From: Paenibacillus sp. DMB20
GTDB lineage: Bacteria > Bacillota > Bacilli > Paenibacillales > Paenibacillaceae
Length of the DNA stretch: 64,000 nt
NCBI RefSeq assembly: GCF_000987955.1
Contig: NZ_LAZU01000025.1
Coordinates: 248,001-312,000, forward strand
Direction of reading: 5' to 3'
The notes under the pieces were generated by a model, which saw only the letters and a program-made list of their open reading frames with translations, searched no databases and was not told where the DNA came from. A program made the position numbers and the translations under genes. Position 1 is the first letter of the stretch. The number at the start of each line of letters is the position of its first letter. Below, in pieces: positions 8,860-16,323 of the stretch.

Positions 8860-9707
8860 AATCAGGCAAACCGGAAGGGACAGCCCTTAGGGTAGTCTGC
8901 ATTGCCGAGGAACCGATAGAGCAGGTGCCTTATATTGCGGCTGCACCCGGCAGTAAGGGAATCTTTTATGAATGGCTGCCTATTTACTGGGGAGAAATGC
9001 TTGGATTGCCGGACGGGGTGGAGGCCCTGATCGTAACCTCAGACCTTCAAGGGATTGCCGGGCATGAGTTTTATGGCGGCCGTGACAACAAACTTGTTGG
9101 CGAAGAACTGCCGGAAACGCTGGATCTGCTGTTGCGGTGCAGCCTGCCGGATGTTAATCCGGCCAGGGTGATCGTACTCCTTTGCGGAGACCTGTATGCC
9201 GATCCGTTCAAGAGGGGGTCAAGCGGCGATCCGCTGCCGGTGTGGAAAGCGTTCCATCGGCATTTCGGAACCGTTGTCGGCGTGGCGGGGAATCACGATT
9301 TGTTTACCGGGGAAGGGATAGCCGAACTCGAGGCCGCTCAAGGCATTGATTTTTACTCCGAGCCCAAAATCGCCGTGCATGGCGGCATGATCGTTGCGGG
9401 ACTTGGGGGTGTGACGGGAAGAGCGGGAAAGCCAAACCGGATGGCGGAAGCGGATTATTTGGGTTTCCTGCAAAAACTGCTGCGAAAAGGTCCTCATGTG
9501 CTGATGCTGCATCAGGGACCGGACGTTCCGGCAGCAGGGCTTCCCGGCCATGCAGGCACCCGTGAAGCGCTAGAAGCGGCGCCTCCGCTTCTGGTCTGCT
9601 GCGGTCATGTTCACTGGGAACAGTCCCTGGCTGAACTTGAGAACGGTACGCAGGTGTTAAATGCCGACGGCCGGGTACTGGTGTTCACGGCAGCAAGTCT
9701 GGATTAA
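8856..9707 (+). CDS. Calcineurin-like metallophosphoesterase
   Basis: The product has 283 residues. Metallophosphatase motifs appear in order: TSDLQG, LLCGDLY, GVAGNHDLF, LMLHQGP and CGHVHW. These correspond to the metal-binding D, GD, GNHD, H and GHxH blocks. The first block reads D-L-Q where many members have D-x-H. The start ATG 8856 overlaps the DUF2625 stop by four bases, and GGAG at 8844 gives good spacing. The longer open frame upstream lies inside DUF2625 and is not used. The substrate cannot be read from sequence. Coupling to a DUF2625 protein suggests the two act together, but this is only context. Confidence 0.82.
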   Translation: MKSGKPEGTALRVVCIAEEPIEQVPYIAAAPGSKGIFYEWLPIYWGEMLGLPDGVEALIVTSDLQGIAGHEFYGGRDNKLVGEELPETLDLLLRCSLPDVNPARVIVLLCGDLYADPFKRGSSGDPLPVWKAFHRHFGTVVGVAGNHDLFTGEGIAELEAAQGIDFYSEPKIAVHGGMIVAGLGGVTGRAGKPNRMAEADYLGFLQKLLRKGPHVLMLHQGPDVPAAGLPGHAGTREALEAAPPLLVCCGHVHWEQSLAELENGTQVLNADGRVLVFTAASLD

Positions 9708-9830
9708 CACTGGAAATTGAAAATTATGGAATGACTGCGCGTTTCTTTTGCGGCTGCCAGCTTTGCTGGATTTTGCGGCCCGATTAACTACTTAACAAAT
9801 AACCCTATCCCTTTAAGGAAGTGAATTAGG

Positions 9831-10901
9831 ATGTATAAGCTGAAGAACATAGGCAATTTTGAGACGCTGCCGGAAATCGCCCTCCATATTTATGAAGGAA
9901 ACATAAACGCGATTCAAGCGGCGCTAGCGAGCGGATGGAACATTCACGATAAGATCAAGCTTGGAAAATACACCGAGCTGTCTCTGCTTGATATCGCGTT
10001 GGTCCTGGATAAAACGCAAATCGTCAAGCTGCTTGTGCAGCATGGCGCCGAACTGAACGAGCCGGACAACCCGGCATTCCTGCTCGCCGTGCGGTACTGC
10101 AGCGAAAAAACGGTTCGGTACGTAAAGGAGCAGGGAGCGCGGATGGACCTGCTTAACAACGTCAAGTCCAGCGCTTACCAGGAAGCTTACTACGGCAACG
10201 GAAGCAACATTCCGCTTATCCATGAGCTGGGGCTGGATATCCGGAAATACGGCGGCGATACGCTTCGCACCGCCGTTTCCGATCGTAACCTGAAAATCGT
10301 TGAGTATATGCTGGAACACGGAGTAGATATCAACTATAACGAACCCGACATGGTATACCCGTACAAGGCAACGCCGCTGACGGTAGCTGCCCGAAACAAC
10401 GACATGAAGATGGTCCGATATTTGATCGAACGGGGAGCCGACGTAACGATTGCCGAAAAAGACGGCGAGCGTCCCTATACCATCGCCGTGGCCGGCAAAA
10501 ATAAAGAACTGGCCGAATATCTCAAATCCCTGGAACCACCGGAATTTCACGATCGGAGCAATAAACTGTACCAGCTTAAAAGCTATAATCTGCCCGCAGA
10601 ACTGACCGCATTCTTAAGCGGGGATGATCTGCGTGTGAATCTTCCCGGAAACGATGTTGACGTGAAGTTTATCGATTTCTTCAGCCTGACCGATACCGTA
10701 GAAATGAAGGTCAGCCGCAAAAAAATGCTGCGTTTGTCCGCGGAGGTGGATAATTACAGCCATATCCTGATCGTATGGCATCCGGGCTCCAAGAAGATTG
10801 GTTATTACGACCTAGAACATCAGGAATATGCTCCCTTGGCGAAATACTCGGAATTCATGGCTGATCCGGTCTTATATGTGAATCGAATTTTTGAGGGATA
10901 G
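9831..10901 (+). CDS. Ankyrin-repeat protein
   Basis: The product has 356 residues and starts at ATG 9831 behind AAGGAAGTG. Ankyrin-like repeats fill residues 15-240 (TQIVKLLVQHGAELNEPDN, LKIVEYMLEHGVDINYNE, DMKMVRYLIERGADVTIAEK). A C-terminal domain of about 115 residues (LPAELTAFLSGDDLRVNLPG, YSHILIVWHPGSKKIGYYDL) follows. That tail resembles the SMI1/KNR4-like or DUF-type tails found with ankyrin in Bacillales immunity and regulatory proteins, but I cannot assign it. No signal peptide or TM segment is present, so it is probably cytosolic. The gene stands alone, with gaps of 120 and 225 bases on either side. Confidence 0.8.
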   Translation: MYKLKNIGNFETLPEIALHIYEGNINAIQAALASGWNIHDKIKLGKYTELSLLDIALVLDKTQIVKLLVQHGAELNEPDNPAFLLAVRYCSEKTVRYVKEQGARMDLLNNVKSSAYQEAYYGNGSNIPLIHELGLDIRKYGGDTLRTAVSDRNLKIVEYMLEHGVDINYNEPDMVYPYKATPLTVAARNNDMKMVRYLIERGADVTIAEKDGERPYTIAVAGKNKELAEYLKSLEPPEFHDRSNKLYQLKSYNLPAELTAFLSGDDLRVNLPGNDVDVKFIDFFSLTDTVEMKVSRKKMLRLSAEVDNYSHILIVWHPGSKKIGYYDLEHQEYAPLAKYSEFMADPVLYVNRIFEG

Positions 10902-10960
10902 TAGAGGTTTTTTTAAAGCTATGGTCTGGCGGCGAGGCTTAACGAGGTACCGAAGCCGTT

Positions 10961-11050
10961 TCAGCGGCTCGGACCGTACACTTTCAACACGTTTCCCGTT
11001 ATCGCGTCGATCTTTACGCTGACGTCGTAAAAGTCCTTGTTGGAGAAAAT
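10961..11050 (-). pseudogene. Remnant of a PepSY-domain protein C-terminus
   Basis: The minus strand between two stops (11053-11051 and 10963-10961) reads NKDFYDVSVKIDAITGNVLK followed by VYGPSR. This is the typical end of a PepSY domain (Y-D-V-x-I-D-A-x-T-G-x-V-L). Nothing upstream continues the domain in any minus frame, so only about 25 codons survive. Confidence 0.6.
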
Positions 11051-11126
11051 TCATGTGATATTTGGAAATGAATTCTGACGGTCATGAGAAAAGGAAAGTA
11101 AGGCAAAGCGTCGAATTTAGACAATT

Positions 11127-14100
11127 ATGAAAAATATACATATCAAATCGATATTCAAGCATATCGCAATCATCCTGTTGTTTCTCTCCGTACTTATCGG
11201 GCTGCGATGGATTTGGTACGGGCTTTATCCCACGCCCGAGCATCCGGGTGCGGTTCAAGGCTTGATCGACCTGCGCGGCTGGGACTTCGAGAACTCCCGG
11301 ACGATTACGCTGGATGGCGAGTGGGAGTTTTACCCCGGCAAATTCCTTACCCATAAGGATATGTTGCGGAATGAAGCTGAAAAGCCGCAGTATATCGAAG
11401 TACCGGGTAACTGGGGAAGTCCGTCGACCGGGCAAAACGGATCATCGTTCGGTTACGGGACCTACAGGCTTCGGATTCTTGTCGACCGGCCGCTAAACCA
11501 GCCGTACACATTCTGGATTCAGAAAATACAAGCCGCCTCGATCGTTGAGATTAACGGTCAGACAGAACCGCCTTTCGGCATTCCGTCTGAACAGGCGGAA
11601 AACTATAAACCCAAGGTGGTCACTTATACCGCCTCTTACACGGCAGACAATATAAAGGAAATCGAGCTGATTATCCGTATATCCAACTATGACCACCCTG
11701 CGGACGGCGGGATCGTCAAGTCTGTCCGCTTCGGCTCCCAGGCTGCGGTAGACACGGAGCGGTGGTATTCCATCGGCTTTCAACTCGTTACGTTCATTGT
11801 TTTAATTCTGCATGCGTTGTACGCTTTCATCTTGTATATGTTCAATACGAAGAACAAATCTTTTTTCGTGTTTTTCCTGCTTCTGCTGACCGCTGGGATT
11901 ACGGTCGTATCCGATAATGACAGCCTGCTTTTGCTGTGGGTGCCTTTGAATTATACCTGGGCCATTAAAATCAGGATACTTTCTTACCTGTGGCTTTCGT
12001 TCTTTATCCTGGTACTGGCAAGAAATTTCTCCGGTTATAAGAAAGGGGCCAAGCTGTTTCTGGTATATGCAGCCATGCTTGTTGGTTATTCGGCTTTTCT
12101 GCTCGCTGCTCCCTCGACGCTCGTTTATTATACGATGGAAGCCCATGTGTTCGGCATTCTGTATTTTTTCCCTTTGGTTTGGTTTCTCTATCTGACGGGC
12201 CGAATGGTTTTCCATAATCGAAATGATGCCGTGTTTCTGCTTTTCGCGGCGACAAGCATCATATCCGGTGCGATCTGGGGCGGGATTAAGTATCATGGCG
12301 ATACCGGAAGCGGATATTATCCGATCGATATCATCGCCCCCATCGTCGGCTTTTCGGCTTACTGGTTTAAACGGTACTTCCGCAATTCGGAAGAAAACCT
12401 GGCGCTTAACGAGCAGCTGAGAAAGTCCGACAGCATGAAGGACCAGTTCCTTGCCAACACCTCGCATGAGCTGAGAACGCCGCTTCACGGCATCATGAAT
12501 ATCGCCCGCACCGTTGCGGCCAGGGAGAAAGAGAGGATGGATAACAAAAGCTTTAAAGACATGGAGCTGCTTATCACGATCAGCCGCCGGATGTCGCACT
12601 TGCTTGACGATCTGCTCGATGTCGTACGGCTCCAGGAAAAGAGCATTGTGCTGCGAAGAGAGCCGCTGCATATTCAATCCATTGCCATGGGCGTCATCGA
12701 CATGTTCAACTTCATGATTGAAGGCAAACCCGTACGTCTCATCACGGACATTCCGGAATCAACTCCGCCGGTATGGGCCGATGAGAAAAGGCTGGTACAA
12801 ATTTTATATAATTTGCTGCATAACGCCCTTAAGTACACGGACCAGGGATCGGTTACGCTTTCCGTCACTGTTCAAAACGGTCAAGCCCATATCCATGTAT
12901 CCGATACCGGGTCGGGCATGGATGCGGAAACAAGAAAGCGCATATTTTCGCCGTACGAGCAGGGACCCGGGGGAATAAGAGACGGCAGAGGGATCGGGCT
13001 TGGTTTAAGCATATGCAAACAGTTGGTGGAACTGCATGGCGGAGAATTGACCGTCCATTCCGAGCCCGGTCGGGGCTCCGTCTTCAGCTTTGCCCTTCCG
13101 TTGGCTGATGTTTCCAACCTCCCGGATGCACAAAGCCGACTGTACCGGCAAACCAACGAAGACGTCGAATGGAGCGGAAAGGAAGAAAACGCCGCCGGAC
13201 TGGAGTTCCGCGAAACCCTGAGCGGAACTTGGTCCGAGCTGCAGCTTGTGCCATCCTTTTTCGAGGACAGAAAAACAAACATTCTCGCCGTCGATGACGA
13301 CCCCGTTAACCTTAGCGTGCTAAAAGGCATTCTATCGGCGGAGCATTATAACGTCAGAACGGCTTCATCCGCCCTTGAAGCGCTGGACCTGCTCGGTACG
13401 GATTCATGGGACCTGCTGATCGCGGATGTCATGATGCCGCATATGTCCGGTTACGAACTGACCCGGAGAGTGCGGGAAAATTTCTCGATGTTCGAGCTGC
13501 CGATCCTGCTGCTGACCGCACGCAGCCAGCTTGAGGATATTTACAGCGGTTTCCTGTCCGGTGCCAATGACTATGTCACCAAGCCGGTGGACGCGTTGGA
13601 GCTGCAGTACCGGATCTGGTCGTTAACCGCGCTGAAGCAATCCGTAAATGAACGGTTACGCATGGAGGCCGCCTATTTGCAGGCCCAAATCCATCCTCAT
13701 TTCCTGTTCAACACGTTAAACTCGATTTGGGCGCTCAGCGACATTGATGCGGAGAAAATGCGCGGATTGGTTGAAGCCTTTACCTCATATTTAAGAATCA
13801 GCTTTGATTTCCTGAATGCGGGAAAGCTGGTCATGCTCTCTCATGAGTTGGAACTTGTCGAAGCTTATCTGTATATCGAAAAGGAACGGTTCGAGGAGCG
13901 ATTGACCATTGTATGGGAGGTCGACCGGAGTCTTGAACTCCGGATCCCGCCGCTAACGATTCAGCCGCTGGTCGAGAATGCCGTAAAGCACGGCGTGCTT
14001 AAGCAGGCCAAAGGCGGCATCGTTTATATACGGATCAGCCGCAAGAACGGGGCCACTCTATTTGAAATCAGGGATACCGGCAGGGGAATCGAGCAGGAGA

Positions 14101-14282
14101 CGGTCCGGCAGCTGCTGAAGCAGCCGCTAAAGAGCAAGGGAGGAATCGGATTGTTTAATACCAACCGAAGGCTGACACAGCTGTACGGAAAAGGCCTGAC
14201 CATCCGAAGCGAGCCCGGCGAAGGGACTACGGTGTCCTTTGTCATTCCGGACCGGGATCCCGAAGGGAACGAACCAGCGTGA
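11127..14282 (+). CDS. 7TM hybrid sensor histidine kinase with receiver and LytS-type kinase module
   Basis: The product has 1051 residues. TM1 is at about 12-30. An extracellular beta-sandwich sensor follows (LDGEWEFYPGKFL, YGTYRLRILVDRP). About seven membrane helices lie between residues 215 and 425 (7TMR-DISM type). A HisKA domain has FLANTSHELRTPLHGIM with phospho-His 447. It is followed by HATPase motifs (LVQILYNLLHNALKY, GIGLGLSICKQL). A receiver domain has VDDDP and phospho-Asp 767 (ADVMMPHMSG). A second, LytS/YesM-like kinase module comes last (QIHPHFLFNTLNSI, His 858; PLVENAVKHGV; GIGLFNTNRRL). So two kinase chemistries flank one receiver. No separate response regulator gene is adjacent. 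The stimulus is unknown; carbohydrate or cell-wall signals are common in this architecture. The ribosome binding site is weak. Confidence 0.9.
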   Translation: MKNIHIKSIFKHIAIILLFLSVLIGLRWIWYGLYPTPEHPGAVQGLIDLRGWDFENSRTITLDGEWEFYPGKFLTHKDMLRNEAEKPQYIEVPGNWGSPSTGQNGSSFGYGTYRLRILVDRPLNQPYTFWIQKIQAASIVEINGQTEPPFGIPSEQAENYKPKVVTYTASYTADNIKEIELIIRISNYDHPADGGIVKSVRFGSQAAVDTERWYSIGFQLVTFIVLILHALYAFILYMFNTKNKSFFVFFLLLLTAGITVVSDNDSLLLLWVPLNYTWAIKIRILSYLWLSFFILVLARNFSGYKKGAKLFLVYAAMLVGYSAFLLAAPSTLVYYTMEAHVFGILYFFPLVWFLYLTGRMVFHNRNDAVFLLFAATSIISGAIWGGIKYHGDTGSGYYPIDIIAPIVGFSAYWFKRYFRNSEENLALNEQLRKSDSMKDQFLANTSHELRTPLHGIMNIARTVAAREKERMDNKSFKDMELLITISRRMSHLLDDLLDVVRLQEKSIVLRREPLHIQSIAMGVIDMFNFMIEGKPVRLITDIPESTPPVWADEKRLVQILYNLLHNALKYTDQGSVTLSVTVQNGQAHIHVSDTGSGMDAETRKRIFSPYEQGPGGIRDGRGIGLGLSICKQLVELHGGELTVHSEPGRGSVFSFALPLADVSNLPDAQSRLYRQTNEDVEWSGKEENAAGLEFRETLSGTWSELQLVPSFFEDRKTNILAVDDDPVNLSVLKGILSAEHYNVRTASSALEALDLLGTDSWDLLIADVMMPHMSGYELTRRVRENFSMFELPILLLTARSQLEDIYSGFLSGANDYVTKPVDALELQYRIWSLTALKQSVNERLRMEAAYLQAQIHPHFLFNTLNSIWALSDIDAEKMRGLVEAFTSYLRISFDFLNAGKLVMLSHELELVEAYLYIEKERFEERLTIVWEVDRSLELRIPPLTIQPLVENAVKHGVLKQAKGGIVYIRISRKNGATLFEIRDTGRGIEQETVRQLLKQPLKSKGGIGLFNTNRRLTQLYGKGLTIRSEPGEGTTVSFVIPDRDPEGNEPA

Positions 14283-14390
14283 CGGGTGCTCGATGCAGTG
14301 ATGAAAAAGACATATGGCGCCATTAACGAACGGCAAAGACCGCCGGCTTGCTGCATCTTCGGCAGGCGGCAACCGGAAAGGGTGAAGAAT

Positions 14391-16001
14391 ATGAACGAGA
14401 AATCCTGCGCCGGGTCCGGCGCGGAACAAGTGAAGGAGACGCGAGGGTTTCCCCAAGGGCGGACGATCATGCTTCAGGGAACCGCCTCGGATGTCGGCAA
14501 GAGCGTCGTAACGACGGCGCTGTGCCGGATTTTTAAGCAAGACGGATATCGGGTAGCCCCTTTCAAGTCGCAAAATATGGCGCTTAATTCGTATGTGACG
14601 CCGGACGGCAAGGAGATTGGGCGCGCACAGGGCGTTCAGGCCGAAGCTTGCGGCATTCCGGCGACGACGGATATGAATCCGGTGCTGCTTAAGCCGATGC
14701 AGGACATGAACGCCCAGGTCGTTGTGCATGGCAAGCCTTATAAGAACCTGAGCGCCCGCGATTACCGTTCCGGCTTCCTGCCTGAAGCGAAGCGCATCGT
14801 GGTTGAAGCGGTGAACCGCCTGCGCAACGCCTACAACATCGTCGTCATGGAGGGAGCGGGCAGTCCTGCCGAAATCAATCTCAAGCAGAACGATATCGTT
14901 AACATGAACATGGCGGCCTGGGCGGAGGCTCCCGTCCTGTTGGTGGCCGACATCGACCGCGGCGGGGTGTTCGCTTCGATCGTCGGTACCCTGGAACTGC
15001 TGGAGCCGCATGAACGGGAACGGGTTCAGGGATTCATCATCAACAAGTTCCGCGGAGACGTCGCGCTGCTGCAGCCCGGATTGGATTGGCTTGAAGAGCG
15101 TACGGGCATTCCGGTGCTCGGCGTGCTGCCGTATGCCGATGACCTGGATATCGAAGCGGAGGATTCGGTTACGCTGGAGCAGTGGAAGGGAAAGGTGCTA
15201 CCGGAGAACGACCTAGATATTGCGGTCGTAGCTTTGCCCCGAATCTCGAACTTTACCGACATAGATCCGCTGATTGCCGAGAGTGATGTCCGCATTCGCT
15301 ATGTACGGCGGCCGCAAGAGCTTGGAACGCCGGATGCGGTCATTATTCCGGGGACCAAGAGCACGATGGCCGATTTGATCTGGTTGAAGGAAACGGGGCT
15401 ATCCGACGCTTTGGTGTCATATGCGAAGGAGGGGACCGTGGCAGGCATTTGCGGAGGCTATCAAATGTTGGGCGAACGTCTGCGCGATCCCTACGGAGCG
15501 GAAGCCGAGGAAGGAGCGGTTATCGACGGTCTCGGCCTGCTTCCGATGGAGACGGTGTTCGCGGCTGACAAGCGGACGGAACGGGCACGGGGGACCGTGA
15601 TCGCATCCGGGCTGCGCGGCACGGAGTTATATGATTGTTCCGTGGAAGGGTATGAGATTCATATGGGCCGTTCGCTGCCGACCGCGGCGGATATCGCGGC
15701 CGAACCGCTGATGAAGCTGCAAGCGTCGGACGAGAATGAAACGGATTCTGCCGGATTTGACGGCCTGCTGCATCCGAACGGGCGCATCATGGGGACTTAT
15801 TTGCACGGCCTGTTTCATAACGATGCTTTCCGCAGAGGCTGGTTGAACGGGCTTCGCGTAGCCAAGGGGCTTGCACCTCTGCCTTGCGAACTGAATTTTG
15901 CCGCCCGGCGGGAGGCTGCCTTTGACCGACTGGCGGATCAGGCCCGCCGTCATTTGAATATGGATAAAATTTATCGAATATTAGGTGCCGGGGAGCCGTA
16001 G
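14391..16001 (+). CDS. cobQ: Cobyric acid synthase (adenosylcobyrate a,c-diamide amidotransferase)
   Basis: CobQ amidates side chains b, d, e and g of the corrin ring with glutamine and ATP. The N-terminal dethiobiotin-synthetase-like ATPase shows MLQGTASDVGKSVVTTAL, FKSQNMALNS, VMEGAGSPAEINL and LLVADIDRGGVFASI. The C-terminal class I glutaminase has nucleophile Cys 354 (GICGGYQMLG) and His in GTYLHGLFHND. Its length of about 536 residues is normal. ATG 14391 was chosen because AAAGGGTG precedes it and family homology begins about 20 residues later. An in-frame GTG at 14286 would add 35 unrelated residues, 4 bases after the kinase stop. No other cobalamin gene is nearby, so it is an orphan gene that may serve cobinamide salvage or a pathway encoded elsewhere. 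Confidence 0.95.
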   Translation: MNEKSCAGSGAEQVKETRGFPQGRTIMLQGTASDVGKSVVTTALCRIFKQDGYRVAPFKSQNMALNSYVTPDGKEIGRAQGVQAEACGIPATTDMNPVLLKPMQDMNAQVVVHGKPYKNLSARDYRSGFLPEAKRIVVEAVNRLRNAYNIVVMEGAGSPAEINLKQNDIVNMNMAAWAEAPVLLVADIDRGGVFASIVGTLELLEPHERERVQGFIINKFRGDVALLQPGLDWLEERTGIPVLGVLPYADDLDIEAEDSVTLEQWKGKVLPENDLDIAVVALPRISNFTDIDPLIAESDVRIRYVRRPQELGTPDAVIIPGTKSTMADLIWLKETGLSDALVSYAKEGTVAGICGGYQMLGERLRDPYGAEAEEGAVIDGLGLLPMETVFAADKRTERARGTVIASGLRGTELYDCSVEGYEIHMGRSLPTAADIAAEPLMKLQASDENETDSAGFDGLLHPNGRIMGTYLHGLFHNDAFRRGWLNGLRVAKGLAPLPCELNFAARREAAFDRLADQARRHLNMDKIYRILGAGEP

Positions 16002-16152
16002 GCTTAAAATAGGGCTGCCAGCCAGCACCTGTAAAAAGAAGACGGATTCTATGATCTGATAAATAGAACCTCATGGAATTTAGATCTATCCAGGAAAATA
16101 ATCTGCTGAAGCACCCAGAAACGGGAAACTTGGCGGCTAAAAGAAACGACAG

Positions 16153-16180
16153 AGAGCCCGCGCCGGACGCGGGCTCTTTA
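16153..16180 (+). terminator. Terminator downstream of cobQ
   Basis: A perfect 10-bp stem, AGAGCCCGCG/CGCGGGCTCT (16153-16162 with 16168-16177), has a 5-base loop. It is followed by a short T/A stretch. Confidence 0.75.
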
Positions 16181-16323
16181 CTGTATTCCCCTGACTGTGA
16201 CACCCGTTTTTCGAATTGGCTGACGGGAAGGCTTCGGCTGTTTATTTTGGGATGGAGTACAGGATGCATTGAATTTTTCAGGCTGTTGGTTACATAATAA
16301 GTGACGGAAAGGAGGAGCTGAAT

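Noticed and set aside
11802..12677. A 291-codon minus-strand frame inside the sensor kinase gene
   Set aside because: It is antisense to clear TM and HisKA coding sequence and shows no protein-like pattern.
14286..14390. GTG 14286 as the start of cobQ
   Set aside because: The added 35 residues do not resemble CobQ and there is no ribosome binding site; ATG 14391 fits better.
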